64,000 nucleotides of DNA from Sva-07 sp964651825. Lineage in GTDB: Bacteria > Actinomycetota > Acidimicrobiia > Acidimicrobiales > Ilumatobacteraceae. The stretch lies in assembly GCA_964651825.1 (NCBI GenBank), contig CAZYWK010000011.1, forward strand, positions 1 to 64,000. Direction: 5' to 3'. Numbering within the stretch: position 1 is the stretch's first letter; each line of letters begins with the position of its first letter. The notes beneath the pieces are model-generated. The model made no database searches. It was not told the origin of the DNA and was given only the letters and a program-made list of their open reading frames with translations. This document shows positions 50,230 to 59,119 of the stretch, in pieces. A program made the translations under genes and the position numbers.

Positions 50230-51105
50230 TCAGCCCTCAGCGAGCGGCGCCAGCGCTTGCGCGAGCTCGGCGACGGTCCAACGGGCCGGCTGCTCGACGG
50301 TTTCGGCCATCTCCCACGACTGCACCCGCTTGACCTCGCCGCCCTGGACGAAGAACGTCTCGCCGGTGAACGGGCAGTCGGCGGTGGCGAGGTAGGCGAC
50401 GAGCGGCGAGATGTTCGCCGGGTCCCACTGGTCGAACGCCCCGTCCTTGGCGGCCATGATGTCGCCGAGGCCGGGGGTGGCGAGCGTGAGGCGGGTGCGG
50501 GCCCCCGGCGCGATGCAGTTGCTGACCACGTCGTAGCGGGACAGTTCCTTGGCGGCGATCTGGCTGAACGTGGCGATGCCCGACTTCGCCGCGCCGTAGT
50601 TGGCTTGTCCGGGGTTGGAGAACAGTCCCGACGTGCTCGAGGTGTGCACGAGGTTGCGGCGCTTGGTGCGGCCCGCCTTGTGCTCCTCGCGCCAGTAGGC
50701 GGCCGCCCAACGGGTCGGCGCGAAGTGGCCCTTGAGGTGGACCGCGATGACCGCGTCCCATTCGGCCTCGGTCATGTTGACGATGACCCGGTCGCGCAGG
50801 ATGCCGGCGTTGTTGACGACGATGTCGAGGTCCCCGAACGCCGCGATCGCGGCGTTGACCATCCGCTGGGCGCCTTCCCAGTCGGCGACGTTGTCGGTGT
50901 TGACGATCGCCTCGCCGCCGAGGTCACGGATCTCGGCCACGACCTGCTCGGCCGGCGTGGTGTCCTCACCCTCGCCGTCGTTGGCGCCACCGAGGTCGTT
51001 GACCACGACCTTCGCGCCTTCGGACGCGAAGAGGAGCGCGTGTTCGCGTCCGATGCCGCGGCCCGCGCCCGTGATGATCGCGACCCGACCGTCGAGTGAG
51101 GTCAT
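50230..51105 (-). CDS. Short-chain dehydrogenase (3-hydroxyacyl-CoA dehydrogenase-like)
   Basis: A 291-aa SDR with NAD-binding ITGAGRGIGREHALLFA, NNAGI, and catalytic Ser and Tyr-x3-Lys in TSSTSGLFSNPGQANYGAAK. The VVNDLGGANDGEGEDTTPAEQVVAEI stretch is characteristic of the multifunctional beta-oxidation (HSD17B4-like) group, so a role in fatty-acid or steroid oxidation is likely. A strong ribosome binding site AGGGAGGACC precedes the ATG. It is convergent with the SCP2 gene. Confidence 0.9.
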   Translation of the reverse strand: MTSLDGRVAIITGAGRGIGREHALLFASEGAKVVVNDLGGANDGEGEDTTPAEQVVAEIRDLGGEAIVNTDNVADWEGAQRMVNAAIAAFGDLDIVVNNAGILRDRVIVNMTEAEWDAVIAVHLKGHFAPTRWAAAYWREEHKAGRTKRRNLVHTSSTSGLFSNPGQANYGAAKSGIATFSQIAAKELSRYDVVSNCIAPGARTRLTLATPGLGDIMAAKDGAFDQWDPANISPLVAYLATADCPFTGETFFVQGGEVKRVQSWEMAETVEQPARWTVAELAQALAPLAEG

Positions 51106-51213
51106 CGGTCCTCCCTTTCGTACGTCTCGTACCTGCCGCCGGGCGCCGATGCCCGAACCGTGGAGGAACCTAGCGATCGCGCTCGGTTCGCGTCGATTCC
51201 GCCGAGCCGGGTA

Positions 51214-53412
51214 TCAGAGGAATATGAGGTCGACGGCGGTGCCGCGGAGGAACAGTGCGCCGGGCTCGACGGGCTCGCCGTTGATCGACGCCGACTGGAA
51301 GACCCCTTCGGTCGTGCCGAGCAGGCTGTTGACCGCGTACCCGGCGCCTTCCAGTGTCTGGCGGGCGGTGGGGTAGTCCTGGCCGGCGAGGTCGGGGAAC
51401 GGCACCACGTCGGGCCCCTTCGACAGCTGGACCGTGATCGGGCCGCCACGCTCGACGGGCGTCTCGGGCGCCGGGGCCTGGCTGACCACCCGCCCGGCCT
51501 CGACGTCGTTGCTGAACACCTGCTCGCCCTCGGCCACGACGAGCTGGACCGCGGCCGCCGCGGCGTTGGCTTCCTCGAGCGTCATGTTGGCGACGTTCGG
51601 GGCAGGTCGTGGGGCCGGGCCTTGCGACGTGACGATGACGATCGCGGTGCCGGGAAGGACCTGGTCGCCCGCGACGAGGGAGACGTCGTCCTGCACGGTC
51701 CAGCTGAGCACCGAGCCCGCGGGGACGTCCTCGGAGTACTGCGGTTCGGTCTGCACCGGTACGAGGAGCAGATCGGTGAGCGTGGTCTCGGCCGCTTCCA
51801 GCGTCATGTCGTCGAGCTCCGGGAGCGTGCGCAGCTCGGGACCTTCAGAGACGTAGATGATGAACGTCTCGCCCTCGTCGAGCTTGATCCCTGCCGACGG
51901 AACGGTGCGGATGATCTGGCCCGGTTCGGGGAACTCGTCGCTGCGCTCGATCTCTCGCTGGATCGTCCAGCCGTTGCCGGAGATCTCGTTCAACGCGATC
52001 TCGTCCTGGACGCCGACGAGGTCGGGGACCGTGTACGACTTCGTCCGCACGAGGGCCCACCCGGCGAACGCGAGCGCAGCGACGGCGAGCAGGAGGATGA
52101 CCGCGCCGACCACGAACCGGAAGGTGCGGCGCGGCGGCTGCTCGTCGTCGAACACGACGGTGCTCGGGATCGAGCTCACCGTCGCCGTTGTCGTCGTCGC
52201 CGTGGTCGTCGTGGCGGGGATCGAGGTGGTGGGCGGGCCGGCCGGTGCGACGGGCAGTTGCTCGGTCGCGCCGATGGGCATCTGCAGGGTCGGCGTGGGC
52301 GACGTGGCCGGGTCGGGTTCGTTCACCGGTTCGGTGGCGGCCGGCTCGTCGGCGATGTCGGTGAGCACGATCAACGGCTCGACCGGAGCGTCTGGATCGA
52401 CCGGTGACGCCACCGGCTCGGCCTCGACGATGACGGGGCGGGGCGGCACGACGGGCTCGGGACGGTCGAGGCCGCCGGTCGGGTCGCCCGGCTGGCGTGC
52501 CGGGACCGGTGTGAAGACCCCGGTGAGGATGAGCGGGATCGGTTCGGGGCGAGACATCTTCGGCGCCGCCTGGACGAGCCCGCGCCCGAACTCGGCAGCG
52601 GTCGAGCGGTCTTCGTTGTCGGGGCGTCCCGCATGTTCGAGGACGGACGCGAGCGGGCCGAGGTCGGCCGATACCGGCATCAGCTTGCCGACGCGTTGGG
52701 CGAGGGTCGAGTTCGTCGAGTCGCCGGCGAAGGGGACCGAGCCGGTGACCGCCTCGATCAGCACGAGCGACAGCGCGTACACGTCGGTCTTCGCGTCGAC
52801 GTCCATGCCGAGCGCCTGTTCCGGTGATGCGTAGCGGGCGACGTGGGTCGGCACGTTGGCGGGGTTCTCCCAGATCGGCGCGCCGAGGAGGTTGGCGAGG
52901 CCGAAGTCGACCACCCGCAACCGGCGGTCCTCGCCGAACACGAGCTTCGACGGCGTGACCTCGGTGTGCACGATGCCGCGCTGATGGGCGACGTCGAGCG
53001 CGCGGCACGCTTCGAGCCCGACGACGAGTGCCTGGGACGGCTCGAGGAGCCGGCCGCGGTCCATCAGGTCGCGCATGCTGCCGCCGGCCAGGTACTCCCC
53101 CACCCAGAACCACGTGGGTTCGCCCTCGAAGTCGACCTCGCCCCAATCGGTGACGCTGGCGATGTTCGGGTGGGTGAGTGCGGCCGACTGCTCGCAGGCC
53201 CGCACGAAGTCGGCGCCGAACCCCTCGCGATCGGCGAGCTCGGGACGCACGACCTTCACCGTGACCGGCTGGTTGGAGTCGTGATCGAGGGCGACGGTGA
53301 TCACCGTCGAGGCGCCGGCGGACACGATGGTTTCGATGCGATAGCGATCGCCGATCGTCCGTCCGATCAGTCCGCTGCTGGTGTCATCGGGTTCGGAGTT
53401 GCCGTCTACCAC
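51214..53412 (-). CDS. PASTA-domain serine/threonine kinase homologue, probable pseudokinase
   Basis: A 732-aa PknB-like membrane protein. It has a kinase fold (residues 20-280), a Pro/Thr-rich juxtamembrane region, one membrane helix (431-455) and four extracellular PASTA repeats. The ATP lysine (K53 in VTVKVV) and DFG (169-171) are kept. The catalytic loop HRDxKPxN reads HTEVTPSK (149-156), losing the base Asp (now Glu), the Lys and the metal-binding Asn. The glycine loop (SAGAST) is also degraded. It is therefore likely a cell-wall-sensing scaffold rather than a kinase. GTG start, with TAGCGT 9 nt upstream. Confidence 0.9.
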   Translation of the reverse strand: MVDGNSEPDDTSSGLIGRTIGDRYRIETIVSAGASTVITVALDHDSNQPVTVKVVRPELADREGFGADFVRACEQSAALTHPNIASVTDWGEVDFEGEPTWFWVGEYLAGGSMRDLMDRGRLLEPSQALVVGLEACRALDVAHQRGIVHTEVTPSKLVFGEDRRLRVVDFGLANLLGAPIWENPANVPTHVARYASPEQALGMDVDAKTDVYALSLVLIEAVTGSVPFAGDSTNSTLAQRVGKLMPVSADLGPLASVLEHAGRPDNEDRSTAAEFGRGLVQAAPKMSRPEPIPLILTGVFTPVPARQPGDPTGGLDRPEPVVPPRPVIVEAEPVASPVDPDAPVEPLIVLTDIADEPAATEPVNEPDPATSPTPTLQMPIGATEQLPVAPAGPPTTSIPATTTTATTTTATVSSIPSTVVFDDEQPPRRTFRFVVGAVILLLAVAALAFAGWALVRTKSYTVPDLVGVQDEIALNEISGNGWTIQREIERSDEFPEPGQIIRTVPSAGIKLDEGETFIIYVSEGPELRTLPELDDMTLEAAETTLTDLLLVPVQTEPQYSEDVPAGSVLSWTVQDDVSLVAGDQVLPGTAIVIVTSQGPAPRPAPNVANMTLEEANAAAAAVQLVVAEGEQVFSNDVEAGRVVSQAPAPETPVERGGPITVQLSKGPDVVPFPDLAGQDYPTARQTLEGAGYAVNSLLGTTEGVFQSASINGEPVEPGALFLRGTAVDLIFL

Positions 53413-53453
53413 GATGGAGAAACGCTAGCTGGTGACCGGCCGAAGTGGGGGTC

Positions 53454-54020
53454 ATGCGACCGCCACGGCATGCTGGAGGGGTGACGCTCGTCGAGCAGCC
53501 CGAGAACTCCCCCGACCTGGCCGACCTCCACGGTCCGGGCGACGCCGCGCCCCGCCGTCGACGTGTCGATCGTGGGCTGCTGATCGCCAGCCTGGTGATC
53601 GCGCTCGGAACGGTCCTGATCATCTGGGGCATGACCGACGCCCTCACGGGCGACGACAACGTCGACCGTCCCGCCGCGATCGAGTCGATCTCACCGGTCG
53701 AGAACGCCGTTCAGGTACTCCAGCAGGAAGGCGTCATGGTCGACTTCGAGTACGGCTACGAGGCGCGGCTGTTCCTCGACGGCGTCGAGGTCCCCGTCAT
53801 CCGGCTCGGCGAGATCGAGGTCGAACCCGGCCAGCAGATCGACCTTCCGCCGACCGCGGTGTTCGAGCCCGGCAACGCGGTGCTGACGTTCCAGCCCGTC
53901 GAGGGCGCGCCGATCGAGTCGTTCAGCGAGGGCGTGCACGAGGCCAAGGTCATCTTCTGGAAGACCGCCGACGGCGAGGACACCGCCCGCACCTACCGCT
54001 GGGCCTTCAACGTGGTCTGA
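53454..54020 (+). CDS. Single-pass membrane protein of unknown function
   Basis: A 188-aa protein: a cytoplasmic acidic/basic N-terminus (PRRRRVDRG), one membrane helix (LLIASLVIALGTVLIIWGM) and an extracytoplasmic domain of about 130 residues rich in beta-type segments (VDFEYGYEARLFLDGVEVPVIRLGEIEVEPGQQIDLPP). No family recognised. Starts possible at GTG 53445, ATG 53454 and GTG 53481; none has a convincing ribosome binding site. It is divergent from the PASTA protein, which suggests a shared envelope role. Confidence 0.78.
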   Translation: MRPPRHAGGVTLVEQPENSPDLADLHGPGDAAPRRRRVDRGLLIASLVIALGTVLIIWGMTDALTGDDNVDRPAAIESISPVENAVQVLQQEGVMVDFEYGYEARLFLDGVEVPVIRLGEIEVEPGQQIDLPPTAVFEPGNAVLTFQPVEGAPIESFSEGVHEAKVIFWKTADGEDTARTYRWAFNVV

Positions 54021-54033
54021 AACGATTGGCCAA

Positions 54034-54054
54034 CCTCGTCGCTGGCGCTTCCCT
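54034..54054. repeat. 21-bp dispersed repeat, copy 2
   Basis: Identical to 21119-21139. It lies between the convergent ends of the membrane-protein gene and ligA. Confidence 0.8.
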
Positions 54055-54080
54055 AATCGGGGTGGGCCAGCTGGTCGACC

Positions 54081-56129
54081 TCAGGTTGGCAGCTCGCCGG
54101 TGGCGAGAAGGTGTTCGAAGCCGGCTTCGTCGAGCATCGGCACACCGAGCGACTCGGCCTTGGTCACCTTGCTCGCACCGGGTGAGTCGCCCACGACGAC
54201 GGCGAACGTCTTGGCGCTCACACTGCCGGGGCTCTTGCCGCCGCGGGCGACGATCGCGTCGGCCGCCTCGTCGCGGCTGTAGCCGGTGAGCGTGCCGGTC
54301 ACCACCACCGCCTTGCCGGCCAGCGTCGGCGGGAGCTCGTCACTCGGCGCCGGCGACTCGTCGAGCTCGCCGAAGTTGAGGCCGGCGGCCCGGAAGCGCT
54401 CGATGTACTCGCGGTTGACCTCGACGCCGAACCACGTGGAGATCGTCTCCGCGATCACCGAGCCGACGCCTTCCACGGCCGCCAGTTCGTCGGCCGACTT
54501 CGACATGATGACGTCGAGCGTGCCGAACCGCTTGGCGAGCGCCAGCGAGGCGGCCGGGCCGAGATGGCGCACCCCCAGCGCGGTGAGGAACCGTTGGAGC
54601 GGCCGGGTCCGCGAGCCGTCGATCGAGGCGACGAGGTTGGCTGCACTGGTCGGCCCGACGCGTTCGAGCGCGGTCAGCTGCTCGACGGTCAACGAGTAGA
54701 GGTCGGCCGAGTCGCGGACGAGGTCGGCCGCGGTCAGCTTCTCGACCATCTGCTCGCCGAGGCCCTCGATGTCCATCCCACCGCGCGACGCGAAGTAGGT
54801 GATCTTCTGGTCGCGCTGGGCCGGGCAGTCGGGCGCGACGCATCGGGTGTCGGCCTCGCCCTCCGGTCGCACCAGCGGGTTGCCGCACCGCGGGCACGCC
54901 GTCGGGAACGTCCACGGCACGCTGGCCGCCGGGCGCAGCGACAGCACGGGGCCGACCACTTCGGGGATCACGTCGCCGGCCTTGCGGACCACCACGGTGT
55001 CGCCCGGCCGCACGTCCTTGAGCGCCACCTGGTCCTGGTTGTGCAGGGTGGCCATGCCGACCGTGGAACCACCGACGAACACCGGCTCGAGCACGGCGAA
55101 CGGCGTCGCCCGCCCGGTTCGTCCCACCGAGACCTGGATGTCGCGCAGCACCGTCGTCTGCTCTTCGGGCGGGAACTTGAACGCGATCGCCCACCGCGGG
55201 GCGCGGGAGGTGACGCCGAGCCGCTCCCGTTGGGCGAGGTCGTCGAGCTTGACGACGATGCCGTCGATCTCGTAGTCGAGGTCGTGACGGTGCTCCTGCC
55301 AGTGGAGGCAGTGGGCAACCACGTCGTCGACGGTCGCCAGGGTGGTCATGTGCTCGTTGACCGGCAAGCCGAGCGCGCGGACGAACTGCAGCATCTCGAC
55401 GTGGCCGGTGAGCTCCGGCCCGCCGACCACCTCGCCGAGCTGGTAGCTGAAGAACGACAGCGTGCGGCTCGCGGTGACCGCTGGATCCTTCTGCCGCAGG
55501 CTGCCGGCGGCGGAGTTCCGCGGGTTGACGAACGCCTTGTCGCCGTTGGCCATGGCCCGCTCGTTCAGCCGCTCGAACGCCGAGCGGGTCATGTAGATCT
55601 CGCCGCGCACCTCGAGCACCTCGGGTGCCGTCACGCCCGTACCCCCGAGATGGTGCGGGATGTCGGCGATCGTGGCGACGTTGGCGGTGACGTCCTCGCC
55701 GACGCGGCCGTCGCCACGCGTGGCGGCCTGGACGAAGCGGCCGTGCTCGTAGCGCAGGCTGATCGCCAGGCCGTCGAACTTCAGCTCGCACACATAGGTG
55801 GGGGTCGCCTCGCCGAGCCCTTTGGCCACGCGATCGGCCCACGCCTGCAACTCGGCGGCGTTCATCGCGTTGTCGAGGCTCATCAGCGGCACGCGATGGG
55901 TGATCGCGTCGAACGTGGTGCTGATCGCGCCACCGACCTGCCCGGTCGGCGACGAGTCGTCGGCGAGCTCGGGATGATCGGCTTCGAGTGCCCGGAGCTC
56001 GCGGACGAGCGCGTCGTAGCCGGCGTCGCTGATCTCCGGGTCGTCGAGCGTGTGATACCGCTCGTTGTGGTGGGCGACCTGGGCGCGCAGCGCCTCGATG
56101 CGTTCCTCGGGGGTCGCCTCCGGGCTCAC
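54081..56129 (-). CDS. ligA: NAD-dependent DNA ligase
   Basis: A 682-aa ligase that seals nicks in replication and repair. Adenylated lysine in CELKFDGLAIS (near residue 118), OB fold, four-cysteine zinc finger (CPRCGNPLVR ... CVAPDCPAQ), helix-hairpin-helix region and C-terminal BRCT domain are all present. Normal length. GTG start at 56129, 10 nt after the MetE-like gene. Confidence 0.97.
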   Translation of the reverse strand: MSPEATPEERIEALRAQVAHHNERYHTLDDPEISDAGYDALVRELRALEADHPELADDSSPTGQVGGAISTTFDAITHRVPLMSLDNAMNAAELQAWADRVAKGLGEATPTYVCELKFDGLAISLRYEHGRFVQAATRGDGRVGEDVTANVATIADIPHHLGGTGVTAPEVLEVRGEIYMTRSAFERLNERAMANGDKAFVNPRNSAAGSLRQKDPAVTASRTLSFFSYQLGEVVGGPELTGHVEMLQFVRALGLPVNEHMTTLATVDDVVAHCLHWQEHRHDLDYEIDGIVVKLDDLAQRERLGVTSRAPRWAIAFKFPPEEQTTVLRDIQVSVGRTGRATPFAVLEPVFVGGSTVGMATLHNQDQVALKDVRPGDTVVVRKAGDVIPEVVGPVLSLRPAASVPWTFPTACPRCGNPLVRPEGEADTRCVAPDCPAQRDQKITYFASRGGMDIEGLGEQMVEKLTAADLVRDSADLYSLTVEQLTALERVGPTSAANLVASIDGSRTRPLQRFLTALGVRHLGPAASLALAKRFGTLDVIMSKSADELAAVEGVGSVIAETISTWFGVEVNREYIERFRAAGLNFGELDESPAPSDELPPTLAGKAVVVTGTLTGYSRDEAADAIVARGGKSPGSVSAKTFAVVVGDSPGASKVTKAESLGVPMLDEAGFEHLLATGELPT

Positions 56130-56139
56130 GGCGTCGTGC

Positions 56140-57078
56140 TCAGGCGCCGAGCGACAGCCGGGTGGCCGCCGATTGATCCTTCACCCGCCGCCCGACCTCC
56201 GAGGTCAGCCTGGCGATCCGGCGGGCGACACCGGCCGAGTGGCCGGCGAGGCCGCACTGGGGCGACACGAGGCTGTGCTGGCGGAGCAGGACCGGGTCGC
56301 AGCCCCGCTGGACGAGTGCGCACCACAGGTCGCTGAGCGCCCGCCAATGGCGGTCGGCCGACATCGGCAAGGGGCCTTCCGTCGGCACGACGCCCCAGGC
56401 GATCGTGCCACCGTCGTCGAGGAACCGCGAGATGTAGCCCGCCCACTCCACCACGTCGGCCGCGACGGGAATCGAGACCACGCTCGGCCCGGACGCGAGG
56501 AGCATTGCCAGATCGCACGGCCCGCAACAGTGGACGCCGGCAACGGTGGAGCTCGGCAGGGCGGCCATCGCGCTCGACAGCAGGTCGACGGCCTCGTCGG
56601 CCGGGATGGCGAAGTCGGGCGACATCACCGCGCCGAACGACGGCTCGTCGAGGATCACGAGCTGCGGCGAGTTCGGCAACGTGTCGGCCACCGCGCGATC
56701 GAGCTCGACGAGGCGCGAACGCACGATCGCGGTGGCTTCGGCGAAGGCCCGTGAGCTCGGCATGCCGGTGCGCATCAGTTCGATGCCGAGGGTGACCGGG
56801 CCGATGAACTGCCACTTGACGGGGTCGCCGTCGTGGCGGACGGCGGCTGCGAGGTCGAGGAACGAGCGGAAACCGGTGAATCCATCGCCGTCGAAGCGTT
56901 CGAGCGCCTGGCTCACCATCGACTCCGCCGGCGAGGCCTGGGGCAGCGACGGGATGGTGGCGACGTCGAACTCGGCCATGGCGAAGGCCGACGCGGCGAG
57001 CGCGTCACGGTGAGGCAGGCTGCCGACGCCGACGGTGAGACCGTCGCCGAACCGGAAGGGCTGACCATGTTCCCGCAT
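56140..57078 (-). CDS. MetE-like (cobalamin-independent methionine synthase C-domain) protein
   Basis: A 312-aa protein with the barrel of MetE/UROD-type zinc methyltransferases. It has FGDGLTVGVGSLPHRDA, WQFIGPVTLGIELM, LDEPSF, zinc-ligand-like GVHCCGPCD and SPQCGLAG. It has only the catalytic half of MetE and lacks the folate-binding N-terminal domain, so its methyl donor and acceptor are uncertain. I use the ATG at 57078 (MREHGQPF), which begins the conserved part. Confidence 0.82.
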   Translation of the reverse strand: MREHGQPFRFGDGLTVGVGSLPHRDALAASAFAMAEFDVATIPSLPQASPAESMVSQALERFDGDGFTGFRSFLDLAAAVRHDGDPVKWQFIGPVTLGIELMRTGMPSSRAFAEATAIVRSRLVELDRAVADTLPNSPQLVILDEPSFGAVMSPDFAIPADEAVDLLSSAMAALPSSTVAGVHCCGPCDLAMLLASGPSVVSIPVAADVVEWAGYISRFLDDGGTIAWGVVPTEGPLPMSADRHWRALSDLWCALVQRGCDPVLLRQHSLVSPQCGLAGHSAGVARRIARLTSEVGRRVKDQSAATRLSLGA

Positions 57079-57158
57079 GACCCTCGCATCGTTCCACGAG
57101 CGCGCACTCCATACCGAATCGGTTGCCGAATGCAACAGTTCGTCGGCAACCTGTGCAG

Positions 57159-58037
57159 ATGTCGCAGATCGCCCGTTGGCTCCCCTGGGTCGCGCGCGCC
57201 GCGTGGCTGCTCGTCGCCGTCGTCGGCGGCCGGGCGGTCGAGGCGGCGGTCGACGGTCGCTCGGGAGCGGTGCGCTGGCTGGCGGCGATCGGTGGATGGA
57301 CGGCGTGGGGCATTATCCTCGCGGCGCTGCTGATCGCATCGGTGCGGTCGTTGACGATCGTGCGGGTCGGCGTCCCGGTGAGCGCGGTCGTCGCGCTGGC
57401 AGTCGGCGTCGGGGGTGCGTCAGCGGCCGATCTCGTGGCGTTCGCCGTTCCGGCGGCGGTGACGCTGCTCGTGGTGTTCACGGCCGAGTTCGGCCGGGCG
57501 TTCGTGCAGGCCTCGGCCTACGGCGACGAGAGCCGCTTCCCGCTGCGCCCGCCGGCAGCGGTCGCGGCGGCGGCCGTGGTGACCTGGATCGTCTGGGCCG
57601 CGGCGACGGTCGCGGGGCCGTTGCTGCTCGCCTCGCGCTCGTGGATCGCCGGGATTCTGCTCACCGTGCTGGCGGTCGGCGGCGGAACGCTGTTGGCGCC
57701 GCGCTGGCACCGGTTGTCGCGCCGGTGGTTCGTGCTCGTCCCGGCCGGGGTCGTGCTGCACGATCCGGTCGTGCTCGCCGACACGCTGTCGCTGCGGACG
57801 AACCAGGTGCGCCGGATGGGCCTGGCGCGCCACGACACCCAGGCCGCCGACCTCACCGGCCCGGCGAGCGGGTACGCGATCGAGGTCGACACGACCGAGT
57901 CGGTGACCGCGGTGTTCGCGTTCACGCCACAGGATCCCAACGGCCGGGCGATCCATCTCACCGCGTTCCTCGTGGCCCCCAGCCGCCCCGGCCAGGTGCT
58001 CGCCGCCGCCGCCGGGCGCGGTCTACCGGTCGGGTGA
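57159..58037 (+). CDS. Membrane protein of unknown function
   Basis: A 292-aa protein with about five membrane helices (WVARAAWLLVAVVGGRAV to WIAGILLTVLAVGGGTLLA) followed by a soluble C-terminal domain of about 100 residues (RRWFVLVPAGVVLHDPVVLADTLSLRTNQVRRMG). That layout resembles actinobacterial PH-like membrane proteins, but I cannot assign a family. The ATG at 57159 is chosen; upstream frame overlaps the divergent MetE-like gene. Confidence 0.78.
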   Translation: MSQIARWLPWVARAAWLLVAVVGGRAVEAAVDGRSGAVRWLAAIGGWTAWGIILAALLIASVRSLTIVRVGVPVSAVVALAVGVGGASAADLVAFAVPAAVTLLVVFTAEFGRAFVQASAYGDESRFPLRPPAAVAAAAVVTWIVWAAATVAGPLLLASRSWIAGILLTVLAVGGGTLLAPRWHRLSRRWFVLVPAGVVLHDPVVLADTLSLRTNQVRRMGLARHDTQAADLTGPASGYAIEVDTTESVTAVFAFTPQDPNGRAIHLTAFLVAPSRPGQVLAAAAGRGLPVG

Positions 58038-58055
58038 GCGATCCGCTCGGCGGGA

Positions 58056-59114
58056 TCAGGCGGCGATGCCGCCGCCGAGCACGCGCGTGTCGGTGAGGTC
58101 GTAGAACACCACGCTCTGGCCCGGCGCGACCCGACGCTGCGCCCGGCGCCACTCGACCCGGATCCGACCGTCCGGGTTCTCCCGGATGGCGGCGCGCTGG
58201 GGGGTGCCGTGGGCGCTGCACTGGACGAGCACCTCGACCGCGTCGGAGCCGACGGCGTCGCCCACCCAGGTGACCGAATCGACGTCGAGGGCGGGCCGCA
58301 GCAGATCCTCGTCGTCGCCGACCGTCACGATCCCGGCGGCGACGTCGACGTCGACCACGTAGCGCTTCGGTCCGCCTCCGGGCAGGCCGAGGCCTTTGCG
58401 CTGGCCGACGGTGACCAGCTCGACGGCGTCGACCGTGCCGAGCCGCTCGCCGGACGTGTCGACCACGTCGGCGCGATGGAACGGGATGCGATCGCCGAGG
58501 AACGTCGTGCGTCCACCACGGGTCGACATGATGAAGCAGACGTCCTGGCTGTCGGGCTTGGCGGCGGTGCGCAGGTTGATCTGCGTGGCCAGTTCGCGCA
58601 CTTCGGACTTCTGCAGGTCGCCGATCGGGAACAGCGTGCGGGCGAGCTGGGCCTGGTCGAGCATGTGCACCACGTAGCTCTGGTCCTTCGCCCGGTCGGC
58701 GCCGCGCTCGATCGTGAAGGCCCCGTCGGCCGTGCGTCCGATGCGGGCGTGGTGGCCGGTGGCGATCGCGTCGAAACCGAGGAGGTCGGCCCGCTCGGCG
58801 AGGCGGGCGAACTTCACGGACCGGTTGCACTCGATGCACGGGTTCGGCGTCACGCCGTGGGCGTGTGCGGTGACGTACGGGTCGACGACGTGCTCGTCGA
58901 ACGCCTCGCCGAAGTTGAACACGAGGTGGTCGATGTCGAGCTGCTGGGCCACCCGTCGGGCGTCGTCGACGTCGCTGACCGAGCAGCAGCCGGTGTCGCT
59001 GTCGCCGCCCCACAGCTTCATCGTCACTCCGACGACGTCGTGGCCGGCCTCCTTCAACAAGAGCGCGGTGACCGACGAGTCGACCCCGCCGCTCATGGCA
59101 CACATCACCCGCAT
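58056..59114 (-). CDS. mnmA: tRNA-specific 2-thiouridylase
   Basis: A 352-aa enzyme that thiolates U34 of tRNA-Glu, -Gln and -Lys. It has PP-loop CAMSGGVDSSVTA, catalytic cysteines C93 (NPCIECN) and C193 (DVCFI), TGHHARI and GQRKGLGLPGG. It lies 5 nt after the cysteine desulfurase gene that supplies its sulfur. Start ATG 59114; the longer frame is antisense to iscS. Confidence 0.96.
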   Translation of the reverse strand: MRVMCAMSGGVDSSVTALLLKEAGHDVVGVTMKLWGGDSDTGCCSVSDVDDARRVAQQLDIDHLVFNFGEAFDEHVVDPYVTAHAHGVTPNPCIECNRSVKFARLAERADLLGFDAIATGHHARIGRTADGAFTIERGADRAKDQSYVVHMLDQAQLARTLFPIGDLQKSEVRELATQINLRTAAKPDSQDVCFIMSTRGGRTTFLGDRIPFHRADVVDTSGERLGTVDAVELVTVGQRKGLGLPGGGPKRYVVDVDVAAGIVTVGDDEDLLRPALDVDSVTWVGDAVGSDAVEVLVQCSAHGTPQRAAIRENPDGRIRVEWRRAQRRVAPGQSVVFYDLTDTRVLGGGIAA

Positions 59115-59119
59115 CGCCG

